64,000 bases of DNA from Burkholderiales bacterium (GTDB lineage: Bacteria > Pseudomonadota > Gammaproteobacteria > Burkholderiales > SG8-41). Numbering within the stretch: the first letter of the stretch is position 1; each line of letters starts with the position of its first letter. Below are positions 1 through 8,886 of the stretch, one piece after another. Below the pieces are notes generated by a model. That model worked only from the letters and a program-made list of their open reading frames with translations, ran no database searches and was not told the DNA's origin. The stretch covers positions 248,001-312,000 of the forward strand of contig DATAJS010000009.1 in the NCBI GenBank assembly GCA_036262035.1, in the 5' to 3' direction. The position numbers and the translations under genes are program-made.

Positions 1-977
1 GGAAACCGGGCCGCCGCCTCGATGTGCTGCGCGGGCTGCGGCAGCTTTCGCGCGCGCTGGACAGAGCATGCCCCGACGTCGTGCAGGGCTGGATGTACCA
101 CGGCAACATCGGCGCGACGCTCGTCACCGCGTGGCGGCGCGATGCGCCGCCCGTGCTGTGGAACGTGCGGGCCTCGCTCATGGAGCGGCGGCTGGAGAAT
201 CCGCTGACGCTGCTGCTGATCCGTGCCGGCGGCAAGCTCGCGTACTTCGCCAGGCGCATCGTCAACAACTCGGTCGCGAGCGCGCTCGAGCACGAGGAGC
301 TCATGGGCTATCCGGCGGCCAAGCGCGTGATCGTGCCCAACGGTTTCGACGTGACGCGCTACTGTCCGTCGCATGAGGCGAGGGCGGCGCTGCGCGGCTC
401 GCTCGGTCTCCCCGACGATGCGATCGTCGTCGGGATGGTCGCGCGGCACCACCCGATGAAGGACCATGCGACCTTCGCCCGCGCCGCGGGCATCGTCGCG
501 GCCGCGCGTCGCGAGGTGCGCTTCGTGCTCGTCGGGCTCGGCGTCGAGCCCGGCAACGAGGCGCTCGTCGGCGCGCTTCGCGCGAACGGCGCCCTCGAGC
601 GCGCCCATCTCCTGGGTCCGCGCGACGACGTTGCGGCCATCGTGCCGGCGTTCGACATCCAGGTATCGTCCTCCTCCAGCGGCGAAGGTTTTCCGAACGT
701 GGTCGGCGAGGCCATGTGCTGCGCGGTGCCGTGCGTCGTCACCGACGTCGGGGAATCCGCGGCCGTCGTCGGCGATACCGGCATCGTCGTCCCGCCGCGC
801 GATCCGGCAGCGCTCGCAGCCGGCATCGCCGAGTTGATCGCGCTCGGACGCGACGGTCTGCAGGCGCTTGGGCGGCAGGCGCGCGCGCGTGCGGTGGACC
901 GCTACTCGCTCGACGCGGTGGTCAGGCAGTACGAAGCGCTTTACCTAGAGGTTCATCGAGAGCGGAAAGGTCTTTGA
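1..977 (+). CDS. Glycosyltransferase family 4 (5' end outside window)
   Basis: The reading frame is already open at the window edge and codes in frame upstream of the first possible GTG at 24, so this is the 3' part of a longer gene; about 325 residues are visible and GT4 enzymes usually have 360-400. The C-terminal Rossmann half carries the GT4 signature GEGFPNVVGEAMCCAVP, whose two glutamates contact the nucleotide-sugar, followed by VVTDVGESAAVVGDTG. It probably transfers a sugar from an NDP-sugar to a lipid-linked polysaccharide intermediate on the cytoplasmic face of the membrane. The stop is 4 bp before the next start, so it is co-transcribed with the amidotransferase and the rest of the polysaccharide genes. 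Acceptor and sugar cannot be read from sequence. Confidence 0.9.
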   Translation, partial: KPGRRLDVLRGLRQLSRALDRACPDVVQGWMYHGNIGATLVTAWRRDAPPVLWNVRASLMERRLENPLTLLLIRAGGKLAYFARRIVNNSVASALEHEELMGYPAAKRVIVPNGFDVTRYCPSHEARAALRGSLGLPDDAIVVGMVARHHPMKDHATFARAAGIVAAARREVRFVLVGLGVEPGNEALVGALRANGALERAHLLGPRDDVAAIVPAFDIQVSSSSSGEGFPNVVGEAMCCAVPCVVTDVGESAAVVGDTGIVVPPRDPAALAAGIAELIALGRDGLQALGRQARARAVDRYSLDAVVRQYEALYLEVHRERKGL

Positions 978-981
978 CGGC

Positions 982-2931
982 ATGTGCGGCATAACGGGAT
1001 TTCTTCAGCGCGGCGCGATCGTTTCGGCGGAAGCGATGCCGGACACCGTCACGCGGATGGCGGACGCGATCCGCTATCGCGGCCCCGACGATGCCGGTGT
1101 GTGGACCGATCCCGCCGCGGGCATCGCCCTCGGACACCGGCGCCTCTCGATCATCGACCTTTCGCCCGAAGGCCACCAGCCGATGGTGTCGCCGTCGGGA
1201 CGCTACGTCATCGCGTTCAACGGCGAGATCTACAACTTCGAAAGCCTGCGCCGCGACCTCGACGGCTTTCGCTGGCGCGGACACTCCGACACCGAGGTGA
1301 TGCTCGCGGCGTTCGAGCGCTGGGGAATCGCCGGCGCGCTGGAGCGCTTCAACGGCATGTTCGCGTTCGCGCTGTGGGACACCCGCGAGCGAGTCCTGCA
1401 CCTGGCGCGCGACCGCATGGGCGAGAAGCCGCTGTATTACGGCTGGATCGGCGACACGTTCCTCTTCGGCTCGGAGCTGAAGGCGCTGCGGGCGCACCCG
1501 CGATGGAGCGCGGACATCGACCGCAACGCGCTCTCCGCGTACCTGCGCCACAACTACGTGCCCGCGCCGTACTCGATCTACAAAGGCGTCGCGAAGCTGC
1601 CGGCGGCGCACTACCTGACGGTCTCTGCGGATCGCCGAGATGCGCAGCCTCGTGCGTACTGGAGCCTGCGCACTGCTGCCGAAGCCGGCGCCCGCGCGCC
1701 GCTCGCAGTCGGCGAGCGCGAAGCGGTCGACGAGCTCGACACGCTGCTGCGCGACGCGGTGAAGATACGCACCGTCGCCGACGTGCCGGTCGGGGTGTTC
1801 CTCTCGGGCGGGATCGACTCGTCGACGGTGGTCGCGCTGATGCAGGCGCAGTCGCAAAGGCCGGTGAAGAGCTTCTCGATCGGCTTCGAAGAGGAGGAGT
1901 ACAACGAAGCGCGGCACGCTAAAGCGGTGGCGGCGCATCTGGGTACCGACCATACCGAGCTCTACGTCACGCCGGGGCAGGCGATGGCGGTGATCCCGAC
2001 GCTGCCGCACGTCTACGACGAGCCGTTCGCCGATTCGTCGCAGATACCGACGATCCTCGTCTCGCAGCTCGCGCGCAACGACGTCACGGTCACGCTGTCG
2101 GGCGACGGCGGCGACGAGCTGTTCTGCGGCTACGTGCGTTATTTCTGGGGACGCCGCATCTGGAACAAGATCGGCAAGGTGCCGAGCGGCCTGCGCAGCC
2201 TCGCCGGACGTGCGCTGACCGCGCTCTCGCCGCAATCGTGGAACACGCTGATGGGCGGAGTGACCCGGTTGGTTCCGGCGAGCCTCGGCGAGATCACGGG
2301 CGACCGCGTGCACAAGCTCGCCGAAGTGCTGTCGGTGCCGTCGGCGGACGTGCTGTACCACGGCCTCATCTCGCACTGGCCGCAGCCGGATTCCATCGTT
2401 TACGGCGCGCGCGAGCCCGCCACGCCGATCACCGATCCCGCGCAGTGGGCTGCGCTCGACGACTTCACGTCGCGCATGATGTACCTCGACGCGGTGACCT
2501 ATCTGCCCGACGACATCCTCGTGAAGGTCGATCGCGCGAGCATGTCGGTGAGCCTCGAAGCGCGCGTGCCGCTGCTGGACCATCGCGTGGTCGAGTACGC
2601 GTGGCGCGTGCCGCTGTCGATGAAGATCCGCGACGATCACGGCAAGTGGCTGCTGCGGCAGGTGCTGTATCGCTACGTGCCGCGCGAGCTCGTCGAGAGG
2701 CCGAAGATGGGTTTCGGCGTGCCGATCGACAGCTGGCTGCGCGGCCCGCTGCGCGACTGGGCGGAGGACCTCCTCGACGAGCGCAGGTTGCGCGACGGCG
2801 GACATTTCGACCCGGTGCCTATCCGCGAGAAATGGGCCGAGCATCTCGCCGGCACGCGCAACTGGCAGTATTGGCTGTGGGACGTCCTCATGTTCCAGGC
2901 GTGGCTCGCGACGCAAGCGGACGCCGCGTGA
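982..2931 (+). CDS. asnB: Asparagine synthase (glutamine-hydrolysing) family amidotransferase
   Basis: The 649-residue protein starts MCGITGF, so Cys2 becomes the N-terminal nucleophile of a class II glutamine amidotransferase domain (residues 2 to about 210; RLSIIDLSPEGHQP and FNGEIYN are typical). The synthetase domain follows, with the ATP pyrophosphatase loop GVFLSGGIDSS near residue 275 and the GDGGDELFCGY and SLEARVPLLDHR motifs. Family members make asparagine from aspartate, glutamine and ATP, but copies inside polysaccharide clusters are thought to amidate sugar acids or related groups. It lies between glycosyltransferase genes, 4 bp after the upstream stop, and its stop overlaps the GTG of the next gene. 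The polysaccharide role is therefore favoured by context, not proven by sequence. Confidence 0.92.
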   Translation: MCGITGFLQRGAIVSAEAMPDTVTRMADAIRYRGPDDAGVWTDPAAGIALGHRRLSIIDLSPEGHQPMVSPSGRYVIAFNGEIYNFESLRRDLDGFRWRGHSDTEVMLAAFERWGIAGALERFNGMFAFALWDTRERVLHLARDRMGEKPLYYGWIGDTFLFGSELKALRAHPRWSADIDRNALSAYLRHNYVPAPYSIYKGVAKLPAAHYLTVSADRRDAQPRAYWSLRTAAEAGARAPLAVGEREAVDELDTLLRDAVKIRTVADVPVGVFLSGGIDSSTVVALMQAQSQRPVKSFSIGFEEEEYNEARHAKAVAAHLGTDHTELYVTPGQAMAVIPTLPHVYDEPFADSSQIPTILVSQLARNDVTVTLSGDGGDELFCGYVRYFWGRRIWNKIGKVPSGLRSLAGRALTALSPQSWNTLMGGVTRLVPASLGEITGDRVHKLAEVLSVPSADVLYHGLISHWPQPDSIVYGAREPATPITDPAQWAALDDFTSRMMYLDAVTYLPDDILVKVDRASMSVSLEARVPLLDHRVVEYAWRVPLSMKIRDDHGKWLLRQVLYRYVPRELVERPKMGFGVPIDSWLRGPLRDWAEDLLDERRLRDGGHFDPVPIREKWAEHLAGTRNWQYWLWDVLMFQAWLATQADAA

Positions 2932-4583
2932 CCCGACCCGATCTCGCCGCCGACCCGGTTACGCACGCGACCGCGACGCCGGCTCCTGCACCGAAACTTG
3001 CGGTCGGCGTGCTGCTGCGCGCGCTCGACATTCCGGTGTGGCAGCATGCGGCGCTGGAAAGCATCGCCGGCTCGAGTCATTCGGAGCTCGCGCTGGCGAT
3101 CGTAGTGCCTGGCGGCGCCGAGGGAACCCAAGTCCGAAGCGCCGCGCAGAGCATCCTCGCACGCATCGTCGCGCGTCTGGACGCCAGGATGGTGTGCGAG
3201 GTCGACGCGCTCGAGCTCAAGGACGCGCGTGCCCTGCTCGAAAGGGTCAGCGTGCTCCAGCGCGCCCCGGCCGTCATCGCGGAAGCGCTGGCCGGCCGCG
3301 GGCTCGACGTGCTCGTCGACCTAGGAGGCGTCGCGCCGCCGCGCGAGATCGCCGCGCTCGTGCGCCACGGCGTGTGGAGTGTCACACAGCCGTACAGCGT
3401 TTCGGCCGATGCCGCCGAAGCGAGCTTCTGGCCGGTGTATCACGGCTGGGCTGTCGGCGAGGCGGTGCTCGAGGAGACGCGCGCGGACGGTTCGCGTGTC
3501 GCGCTCGCGACGACCACGCCCGCGACCAATCCGTTTTCGCTCAAGCTCAACGCGAGCGCGCTGTGCTGGCGCATCGCTGCGCTGGTTCCGCAGACGCTGC
3601 GGCGGCTGCACGAGGAGGGAGCACAACGCTTGCCGCAGAGCACGGACCGCGCGCCGTCCGCAATGCGATCCGACGCGCCGCTCGAGGCGCCGGGAACGGC
3701 CGCGCTCGCACGCTATGTCGCGCGCAACGTCACGCGGCGCGCCCGCGCGTCCGCTGCCCGCCGCTTCATGCTCGATCAGTGGATACTGCTCTACCGGCGC
3801 GGCGACGCGTTGTCCACGGCACCGGCAGAGTTCACCAAGCTCGTTCCGCCGAAAGACCGCTTCTGGGCCGATCCGCATCTGGTGCGACGCCACGGCCGCT
3901 ATTACGCGTTCATCGAAGAGTGTCCGTTCGATACGGGCAAGGGACACATCGCGGTGCTCTCGCTGGGCGACGACGGGACCTGGTCCGCGCCCGTCAAGGT
4001 TCTGGAACGCGAGTACCATCTGTCTTACCCGTTCGTGTTCGAGCACGACGGCGAGCTCTACATGGTCCCGGAATCCGAAGCGAACCGCACGATCGATCTC
4101 TACCGCTGCACCGACTTTCCGCAGCACTGGGAGCATGTCAGGACACTCCTGACAGATATCGCGGCGACCGACTCCACGCTGATCGAGCACGACGGCCGCT
4201 GGTGGCTGTTCGCCAACGTCGTCGACAACCCGGGCGCATCGTTCTCCGACGAGCTGTACCTCTTTCACAGCGACGCGCTCACGGGTCCGTGGAAGCCGCA
4301 CCGGCGCAACCCCATCGTCTCCGATGCCCGCCGGGCGCGCCCTGCCGGCGCGATCATGCGACGGGAAGGGCGGCTGCTGCGTCCGGCGCAGGATTGCTCG
4401 GTGCGCTACGGCTATGGCGTGAGGCTGCACGAGATCGAACGGCTGGACGAGGCGGAGTATCGCGAGCGCGAAATCGAGCGCATCGAACCGACGTGGGACG
4501 GAAGAATCGTCGCCGTCCACACGTTAAGCCACGTACCGGGACTCACGATGCTGGATGCCCTGCAGCCGCGGCTGCGCTTCTGA
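2928..4583 (+). CDS. Formyltransferase-like / GINT-like beta-propeller fusion, polysaccharide-associated
   Basis: The start is the GTG that overlaps the amidotransferase stop (GTGA), giving 551 residues; the open frame upstream of it runs inside asnB and is not coding. The N-terminal half (about residues 20-235) looks like a degenerate methionyl-tRNA formyltransferase fold, with SFWPVYHGWAVGEAVLEE recalling the FWE-type loop of that family. The C-terminal half (about 280-530) has FWADPHLVRRHGRYYAFIEE, SYPFVFEHDGELYMVPES and DSTLIEHDGRWWLFA, the GH43-like five-bladed propeller of the glucosamine inositolphosphorylceramide transferase (GINT1)-like family. Proteins of this type occur in bacterial polysaccharide clusters with no assigned reaction. 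A sugar acyl- or glycosyl-modifying role is inference from domains and neighbours. Confidence 0.75.
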   Translation: MTRPDLAADPVTHATATPAPAPKLAVGVLLRALDIPVWQHAALESIAGSSHSELALAIVVPGGAEGTQVRSAAQSILARIVARLDARMVCEVDALELKDARALLERVSVLQRAPAVIAEALAGRGLDVLVDLGGVAPPREIAALVRHGVWSVTQPYSVSADAAEASFWPVYHGWAVGEAVLEETRADGSRVALATTTPATNPFSLKLNASALCWRIAALVPQTLRRLHEEGAQRLPQSTDRAPSAMRSDAPLEAPGTAALARYVARNVTRRARASAARRFMLDQWILLYRRGDALSTAPAEFTKLVPPKDRFWADPHLVRRHGRYYAFIEECPFDTGKGHIAVLSLGDDGTWSAPVKVLEREYHLSYPFVFEHDGELYMVPESEANRTIDLYRCTDFPQHWEHVRTLLTDIAATDSTLIEHDGRWWLFANVVDNPGASFSDELYLFHSDALTGPWKPHRRNPIVSDARRARPAGAIMRREGRLLRPAQDCSVRYGYGVRLHEIERLDEAEYREREIERIEPTWDGRIVAVHTLSHVPGLTMLDALQPRLRF

Positions 4584-4602
4584 CGCGGCGAAGGACGCTC
4601 TA

Positions 4603-5736
4603 TTGAAGGTCATCTTTTTCGCGAACACCGACTGGTATCTGTACAACTTCCGGCTGCCGCTGGCCAAGTTCCTGCGCGCACGGGGATTCGAGGTCGTGAT
4701 GCTGTCGCCGGCCGGCTCGTACGGGCCGCTGCTGCAGGCCGAAGGGTTCCGCTGGATCGGCTTGGACATGGATCGGCGCAGCCTCAATCCGGCTCGCGAG
4801 CTCGCGCTCATCCGTCGCATATCCGCGGTGTATGCCGCTGAAAAACCGGACATAGTTCATCATTTCACCATCAAATGCGTGGTATACGGTTCCCTGATCG
4901 CGCGCCGTCACGGCATACGCAATCGCGTGAACGCGGTGACGGGCATGGGTTATGTGTTCTCGGACGAGGGTTACAAGGCGCGGCTGCTCCGGCCGGTCGT
5001 CCGCAACCTGATCCGCGCGACCCTGGGGGGCGAGGGCTCACGCTTGATATTGCAGAACAGGGACGACCTCGCAGCCTTTCTCGCGGCCGATCTCACCTCG
5101 ACGGAGCGCACACACGTGATCATGGGCTCGGGGGTGGACACGGCGCGCTTTCATCCGGCCGCGGAGCCCGGCCAATCGGACACGATGCGCGTGCTGCTGG
5201 CGTCGCGGCTGCTGTGGGACAAGGGGATACGCGAATACATCGATGCTGCGAACCTCCTCAAGGAGGCCGGGCTACCGGTCGAGTTTCTGCTCGCCGGCAA
5301 TCCGGACCCGGGCAATCCGGCCTCGGTGCCCGAAGCGCAGATCGCGAAATGGCAGGAAGGCCAGGCGGTGCGTTACCTGGGGCACATCGCGGACATGCCG
5401 CGGCTGCTCGCGGAGATCGACGTGGCCGTGCTGCCGAGCTACCGCGAGGGCGTACCGCGCAGCCTCCTCGAAGCGGCGGCCTGCGGGCTTCCGATCGTGA
5501 CCACCGACGTGCCGGGGTGCCGCGAAGTCGTGAAGCACGGCGTGAACGGCCTGCTGGTGCCGGCGAGAGACCCGGCGGCGCTCGCGGCGGCGATACGCTT
5601 CATGTGGGAACGGCCCGAAGAGCGGGCGCGGATGGGGTCGGCCGCGCGCTGCGCAGTGCTCGAGTACTTCGACCAGGACATTGTTTTCGAGAAGACGTTC
5701 GCGGTTTACCGCGACCTACTTTCGGCAGCTGTTTAG
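4603..5736 (+). CDS. Glycosyltransferase family 4
   Basis: Starting at TTG 4603, eight bases after an AAGGA ribosome-binding site, gives a 377-residue protein that begins directly with the first Rossmann strand (KVIFFANTDWYLYNFRLPL). The frame is open further upstream to ATG 4555, but that extension overlaps the previous gene. The second domain has LLASRLLWDKGIREYID, the donor-site motif REGVPRSLLEAAACGLP and TTDVPGCREVV, all as in GT4 enzymes of the PglA/WcaL kind, which add sugars to undecaprenyl-diphosphate-linked glycans. It is the last glycosyltransferase before the chain-length/export kinase gene. Sugar specificity is unknown. Confidence 0.9.
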   Translation: MKVIFFANTDWYLYNFRLPLAKFLRARGFEVVMLSPAGSYGPLLQAEGFRWIGLDMDRRSLNPARELALIRRISAVYAAEKPDIVHHFTIKCVVYGSLIARRHGIRNRVNAVTGMGYVFSDEGYKARLLRPVVRNLIRATLGGEGSRLILQNRDDLAAFLAADLTSTERTHVIMGSGVDTARFHPAAEPGQSDTMRVLLASRLLWDKGIREYIDAANLLKEAGLPVEFLLAGNPDPGNPASVPEAQIAKWQEGQAVRYLGHIADMPRLLAEIDVAVLPSYREGVPRSLLEAAACGLPIVTTDVPGCREVVKHGVNGLLVPARDPAALAAAIRFMWERPEERARMGSAARCAVLEYFDQDIVFEKTFAVYRDLLSAAV

Positions 5737-5816
5737 CTATATTATCCATGTCAGTGCTCCACGCGCTCCCCGCGGTCCGCGGCGTGCTCTGACTGTCCAC
5801 TACGGATCCTGAATCG

Positions 5817-8045
5817 ATGGCGGCAGACGCACGCAAATTCAGCTTGCAATCCATGGTCGGCGCGATGCGCCAGAAGGGCGAGACGCTCGATCTCGTCATC
5901 TACTGGCGTGCGATCGCCAAGCGCAAATGGGCGATCCTCGCGTTCGCCGTCGCGCTCAGCGCGATCGCAGCGGTCATGGTCAACCTCCAGACGCCGATCT
6001 ATCGCTCGACCGTCACGCTGCTGATCGAGCAGAACAAGGCGAAGATCGCGCCGACCGAGGAGGTCTACGCGAGCATCGGCGACAGCCGCGAGCACTTCCA
6101 GACCCAGGCCGAGATCCTCAAGGCGCGCGCTCTTGCTGTGCGCCTGGTCGAAAAGCTCGACCTGACCAAGCACAAGGACTTCGACCCGCGCCAGCAGGAG
6201 CCGTCGTGGACCGACAAGCTGAAGAAGCAGCTCGGCTTCGGCCCGCCGGACCAGCCGTTGTCCGAGGAGGCCCTGCAGAAGGCCGCGGTGGATTCGGTGA
6301 TGGGCCGCATGGCCGTCGAGCCGGTACGGCTCTCCCAGTTGATTCGGGTGCACTTCGAATCGTCGGACCCCCAGGTCGCGGCGGAGATCGCCAACGCGAT
6401 CGCCGAAACCTATATCGAAGCCGACATGGAAGCGCGCGACGAGATGAACATGCGCGCGAGCGAATGGCTGGGCGGGCGGCTCGGCGGACTGAAGAAGAAC
6501 CTCGAGGAATCGGAGCGCGCGCTGCAGCAGTACCGGGAGAAGGCGCGCCTCATCGAAACCAAGGGGCTGGCACAGAGCGGAGCCACGCGCCAGATCGAAG
6601 AGCAGCTCACGCGCCTCGCGGCCGCGCGCAGTCGGCGCTACGCCGCCGAGCACGCCTACGCGCAGGTCAGGGACGCGAAGGGACAGCTCGACGTGCTGCC
6701 GGTCGTCATGCGCAGCCCCTTCATACAGCGCCTGAAGGAAGCCGAGGGCGAAGCCGAGAAGAGGGTGATCGAGCTCTCGAACAAGCACGGGCCCGAGCAC
6801 CCGCGCATGATCCAGGCGCAGGCCGAGCTGAAGCAGGCGCGCGAGAACACGCGGCGCGAGGTCCAGAACGTCGTGGCCAGCCTGAAGAACGAATACGACA
6901 TCGCGCGCACCAACGAGCAGGCGCTCGAAGCCGGCGTCGCGCAGGCGAAGGGCACGGTGCAGTCGATCAACCGCAAGGAGTTCGAGCTCGCGTCGCTCGA
7001 GCGCGCCGTGGCGACGAACCGCCAGATCTACGATCTGTTCCTCAACCGCTTCCGCGAGACGCGCGCTTCGCGCGACCTGCAGGCCAACGCCGTCGCGCGC
7101 ATCAGCGACGAGGCGCGCCCTTCGCAGTATCCGGTGAAGCCGAAGAAGGAACAGGTGGTCTCGATCGCGCTCGTCATCGGCCTGCTCGTCGGTGCGCTCG
7201 TCGCGCTGCTCCTGGAACGCCTGGACAACACGCTCAAGTCCGCCGACGACGTCGAAGAGAAGCTCGGGCAGCCGATGCTGACGACGCTGCCGCTCCTGCA
7301 CGGCGACGAAGCGAAGTCGGTCGGGCGTCACTACCTGGAGGACCCGAAGTCGGTGTTCTCCGAAGCGATCCGCACCGCGCGCACCGGCGTGCTGCTGTCC
7401 GCCGCGGATACCCCGCAGGTGACGGTGCTCGTGACGTCGTCGGTGCCCGGCGAAGGCAAGACCGCGGTGGCGGTGAACCTCGCGCTCGCGCAGGCGCAGA
7501 CCAAGCGCGTGCTCCTGATCGACGCCGACCTGCGGCGCCCCTCGGTGGGCGAGAAGCTCGGGCTCGATCCGAAAAAGCCCGGTCTGACGAACCTGCTGTC
7601 GGGATCGGCGACTTTCGCCGAATGCCTGCAGCGCGTCGAAGGCACGTCGCTCTACGCGATCGCCACCGGTCCTGTGCCGGTCAACCCGCTCGAGCTCATC
7701 CTCTCGCGGCGCTTCGAAGCACTGATCAAGGCGCTGTCCGGCACGTGCGACTTCCTCGTGATCGATTCGCCGCCCGTGCACCTGGTGAGCGATGCGCTCG
7801 TGCTGTCGAAGATGGTCACGGGCGTGATGTTCGTCGTCAAGGCGGACTCGACGCCGTATCCGCTTGCGCGCCGCTGCATCCGCGCGCTCAACGAGGTCGA
7901 CGCCAAGCTCTTCGGCATCACGCTCAACCAGCTCGATTTCAAGCGCGCCGAACGCTACTACGGCGCGTATACGGGTGCGTATTACAAATACGACGGGTAT
8001 TACACGCGGACGTCGAAAGACGCGGTGCCCGCGCTGCGCACGTGA
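5817..8045 (+). CDS. Wzc-type polysaccharide co-polymerase / BY-kinase
   Basis: This 742-residue inner-membrane protein controls polysaccharide chain length and export. A Wzz-type N-terminal membrane segment lies near residues 38-58 (WAILAFAVALSAIAAVMVN). A long periplasmic coiled-coil part and a GNVR-like region precede the second membrane segment near 440-465 (VVSIALVIGLLVGALVALLL). The cytoplasmic BY-kinase domain has Walker A SVPGEGKTAVAVNLA, Walker A' VLLIDADLRRPS and Walker B FLVIDSPP. The C-terminus is a tyrosine cluster (RYYGAYTGAYYKYDGYY), the usual autophosphorylation tail. The cognate phosphatase gene follows with a 4-nt GTGA overlap, so phosphorylation and dephosphorylation genes are coupled. 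Confidence 0.95.
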   Translation: MAADARKFSLQSMVGAMRQKGETLDLVIYWRAIAKRKWAILAFAVALSAIAAVMVNLQTPIYRSTVTLLIEQNKAKIAPTEEVYASIGDSREHFQTQAEILKARALAVRLVEKLDLTKHKDFDPRQQEPSWTDKLKKQLGFGPPDQPLSEEALQKAAVDSVMGRMAVEPVRLSQLIRVHFESSDPQVAAEIANAIAETYIEADMEARDEMNMRASEWLGGRLGGLKKNLEESERALQQYREKARLIETKGLAQSGATRQIEEQLTRLAAARSRRYAAEHAYAQVRDAKGQLDVLPVVMRSPFIQRLKEAEGEAEKRVIELSNKHGPEHPRMIQAQAELKQARENTRREVQNVVASLKNEYDIARTNEQALEAGVAQAKGTVQSINRKEFELASLERAVATNRQIYDLFLNRFRETRASRDLQANAVARISDEARPSQYPVKPKKEQVVSIALVIGLLVGALVALLLERLDNTLKSADDVEEKLGQPMLTTLPLLHGDEAKSVGRHYLEDPKSVFSEAIRTARTGVLLSAADTPQVTVLVTSSVPGEGKTAVAVNLALAQAQTKRVLLIDADLRRPSVGEKLGLDPKKPGLTNLLSGSATFAECLQRVEGTSLYAIATGPVPVNPLELILSRRFEALIKALSGTCDFLVIDSPPVHLVSDALVLSKMVTGVMFVVKADSTPYPLARRCIRALNEVDAKLFGITLNQLDFKRAERYYGAYTGAYYKYDGYYTRTSKDAVPALRT

Positions 8046-8812
8046 TCGACCTGCACTGTCATTACCTGCCGGGGATCGACGACGGCGCGCAGACTCTCGA
8101 GGAGTCCCTCGACCTCGCGCGCGCCGCGGTCTCCGCCGGCATCACCACCGCGGTCATGACGCCGCACGTGCACCCCGGCCGTTACGAGAACAACGCTTCG
8201 TCGATCGCCAAGCTCGCCGCCGCGTTCCAGCGCGTGCTCGCGCACAAGCAGATCCCGCTCGCGGTGCGCGCCGGCGGCGAGGTGCGCATCTCGGCCGACA
8301 TCATTCAGATGGTGGAAGACCAGGAGATACCGTTCCTCGGCGTCTCCAACGGCTATCGCATCATGCTGCTCGAGTTCCCGCACAGCCATCTCCTGCTCGG
8401 CGCGGACAAGCTCGTCAAGTGGCTCCTCGCGCGGCGCATCCGGCCGCTGATCGCGCATCCCGAGCGCAACAAGGAGGTCATGCGCAGCGTCGACAAGATC
8501 GCGCCTTTCGTCGACATGGGCTGCCTGCTGCAGCTCACCGGCGGGTCGATCATCGGCCACTTCGGCAAGCCCGCGCAGGACTGCGCGCAGGTTCTGCTCG
8601 AGCGCGGCTGGGCGCACGTCGTCGCGACCGACGCGCACAACCTCAAGCACCGGCCGCCGAACCTCGACCTCGCCTACGCCGCGCTCGTCGAAATGGGCGG
8701 CGAAGCGCTGGCGCAGAGGCTCACGCGCGAGACGCCTTCGAAGCTGATAGGGGATGAAGCCGTTCCCGCGGCCCCGGGCGGCTCGCAAGGCCGCGTCATC
8801 GAGCACTCGTAG
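8042..8812 (+). CDS. CpsB/CapC-type PHP-family tyrosine phosphatase
   Basis: The GTG start overlaps the kinase stop by four bases and gives 256 residues beginning VIDLHCHYLPGIDDGA, the N-terminal metal-binding motif of PHP-family phosphotyrosine phosphatases. Further metal ligands fit MTPHVHPGRY, the LIAHPERN block and VVATDAHN near the C-terminus. Known members (Streptococcus CpsB, Bacillus YwqE) dephosphorylate the tyrosine tail of BY-kinases, which allows cycles of polymerisation. The coupled start right after a Wzc-type gene makes the same role here very likely. The last 20 residues are alanine/glycine rich and probably disordered. Confidence 0.9.
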   Translation: MIDLHCHYLPGIDDGAQTLEESLDLARAAVSAGITTAVMTPHVHPGRYENNASSIAKLAAAFQRVLAHKQIPLAVRAGGEVRISADIIQMVEDQEIPFLGVSNGYRIMLLEFPHSHLLLGADKLVKWLLARRIRPLIAHPERNKEVMRSVDKIAPFVDMGCLLQLTGGSIIGHFGKPAQDCAQVLLERGWAHVVATDAHNLKHRPPNLDLAYAALVEMGGEALAQRLTRETPSKLIGDEAVPAAPGGSQGRVIEHS

Positions 8813-8847
8813 CGCCGCAGCAACCCTCCGGACGGAGGCCGATGCGC

Positions 8848-8853
8848 TAGAAT
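8848..8853 (+). promoter_or_regulatory. Possible -10 element upstream of the enoyl-CoA hydratase-like gene
   Basis: TAGAAT lies 34 bp before the ATG at 8887. No good -35 box is visible at the usual distance. The same TAGAAT hexamer stands before the aminotransferase gene at 49220, there as part of an extended -10. Confidence 0.35.
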
Positions 8854-8886
8854 TTCGTCTTTTCCCTCCCGCACAAGGCCCGTCCC

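Noticed and set aside
22-207. ATG-started frame at the left window edge
   Set aside because: It is out of frame with the GT4 coding frame that is open to the edge.
922-2916. 664-codon open frame on the minus strand opposite asnB
   Set aside because: High GC keeps antisense frames open; the product is His/Arg-rich without domains, while the plus strand codes a clear AsnB.
5751-7781. 676-codon minus-strand frame opposite the Wzc-like kinase
   Set aside because: Mirror of the coding frame with low-complexity composition; the opposite strand has all BY-kinase motifs.
8825-8838. CCTCCG-GA-CGGAGG palindrome considered as terminator after the phosphatase gene
   Set aside because: The loop of two bases is too small and no T run follows.
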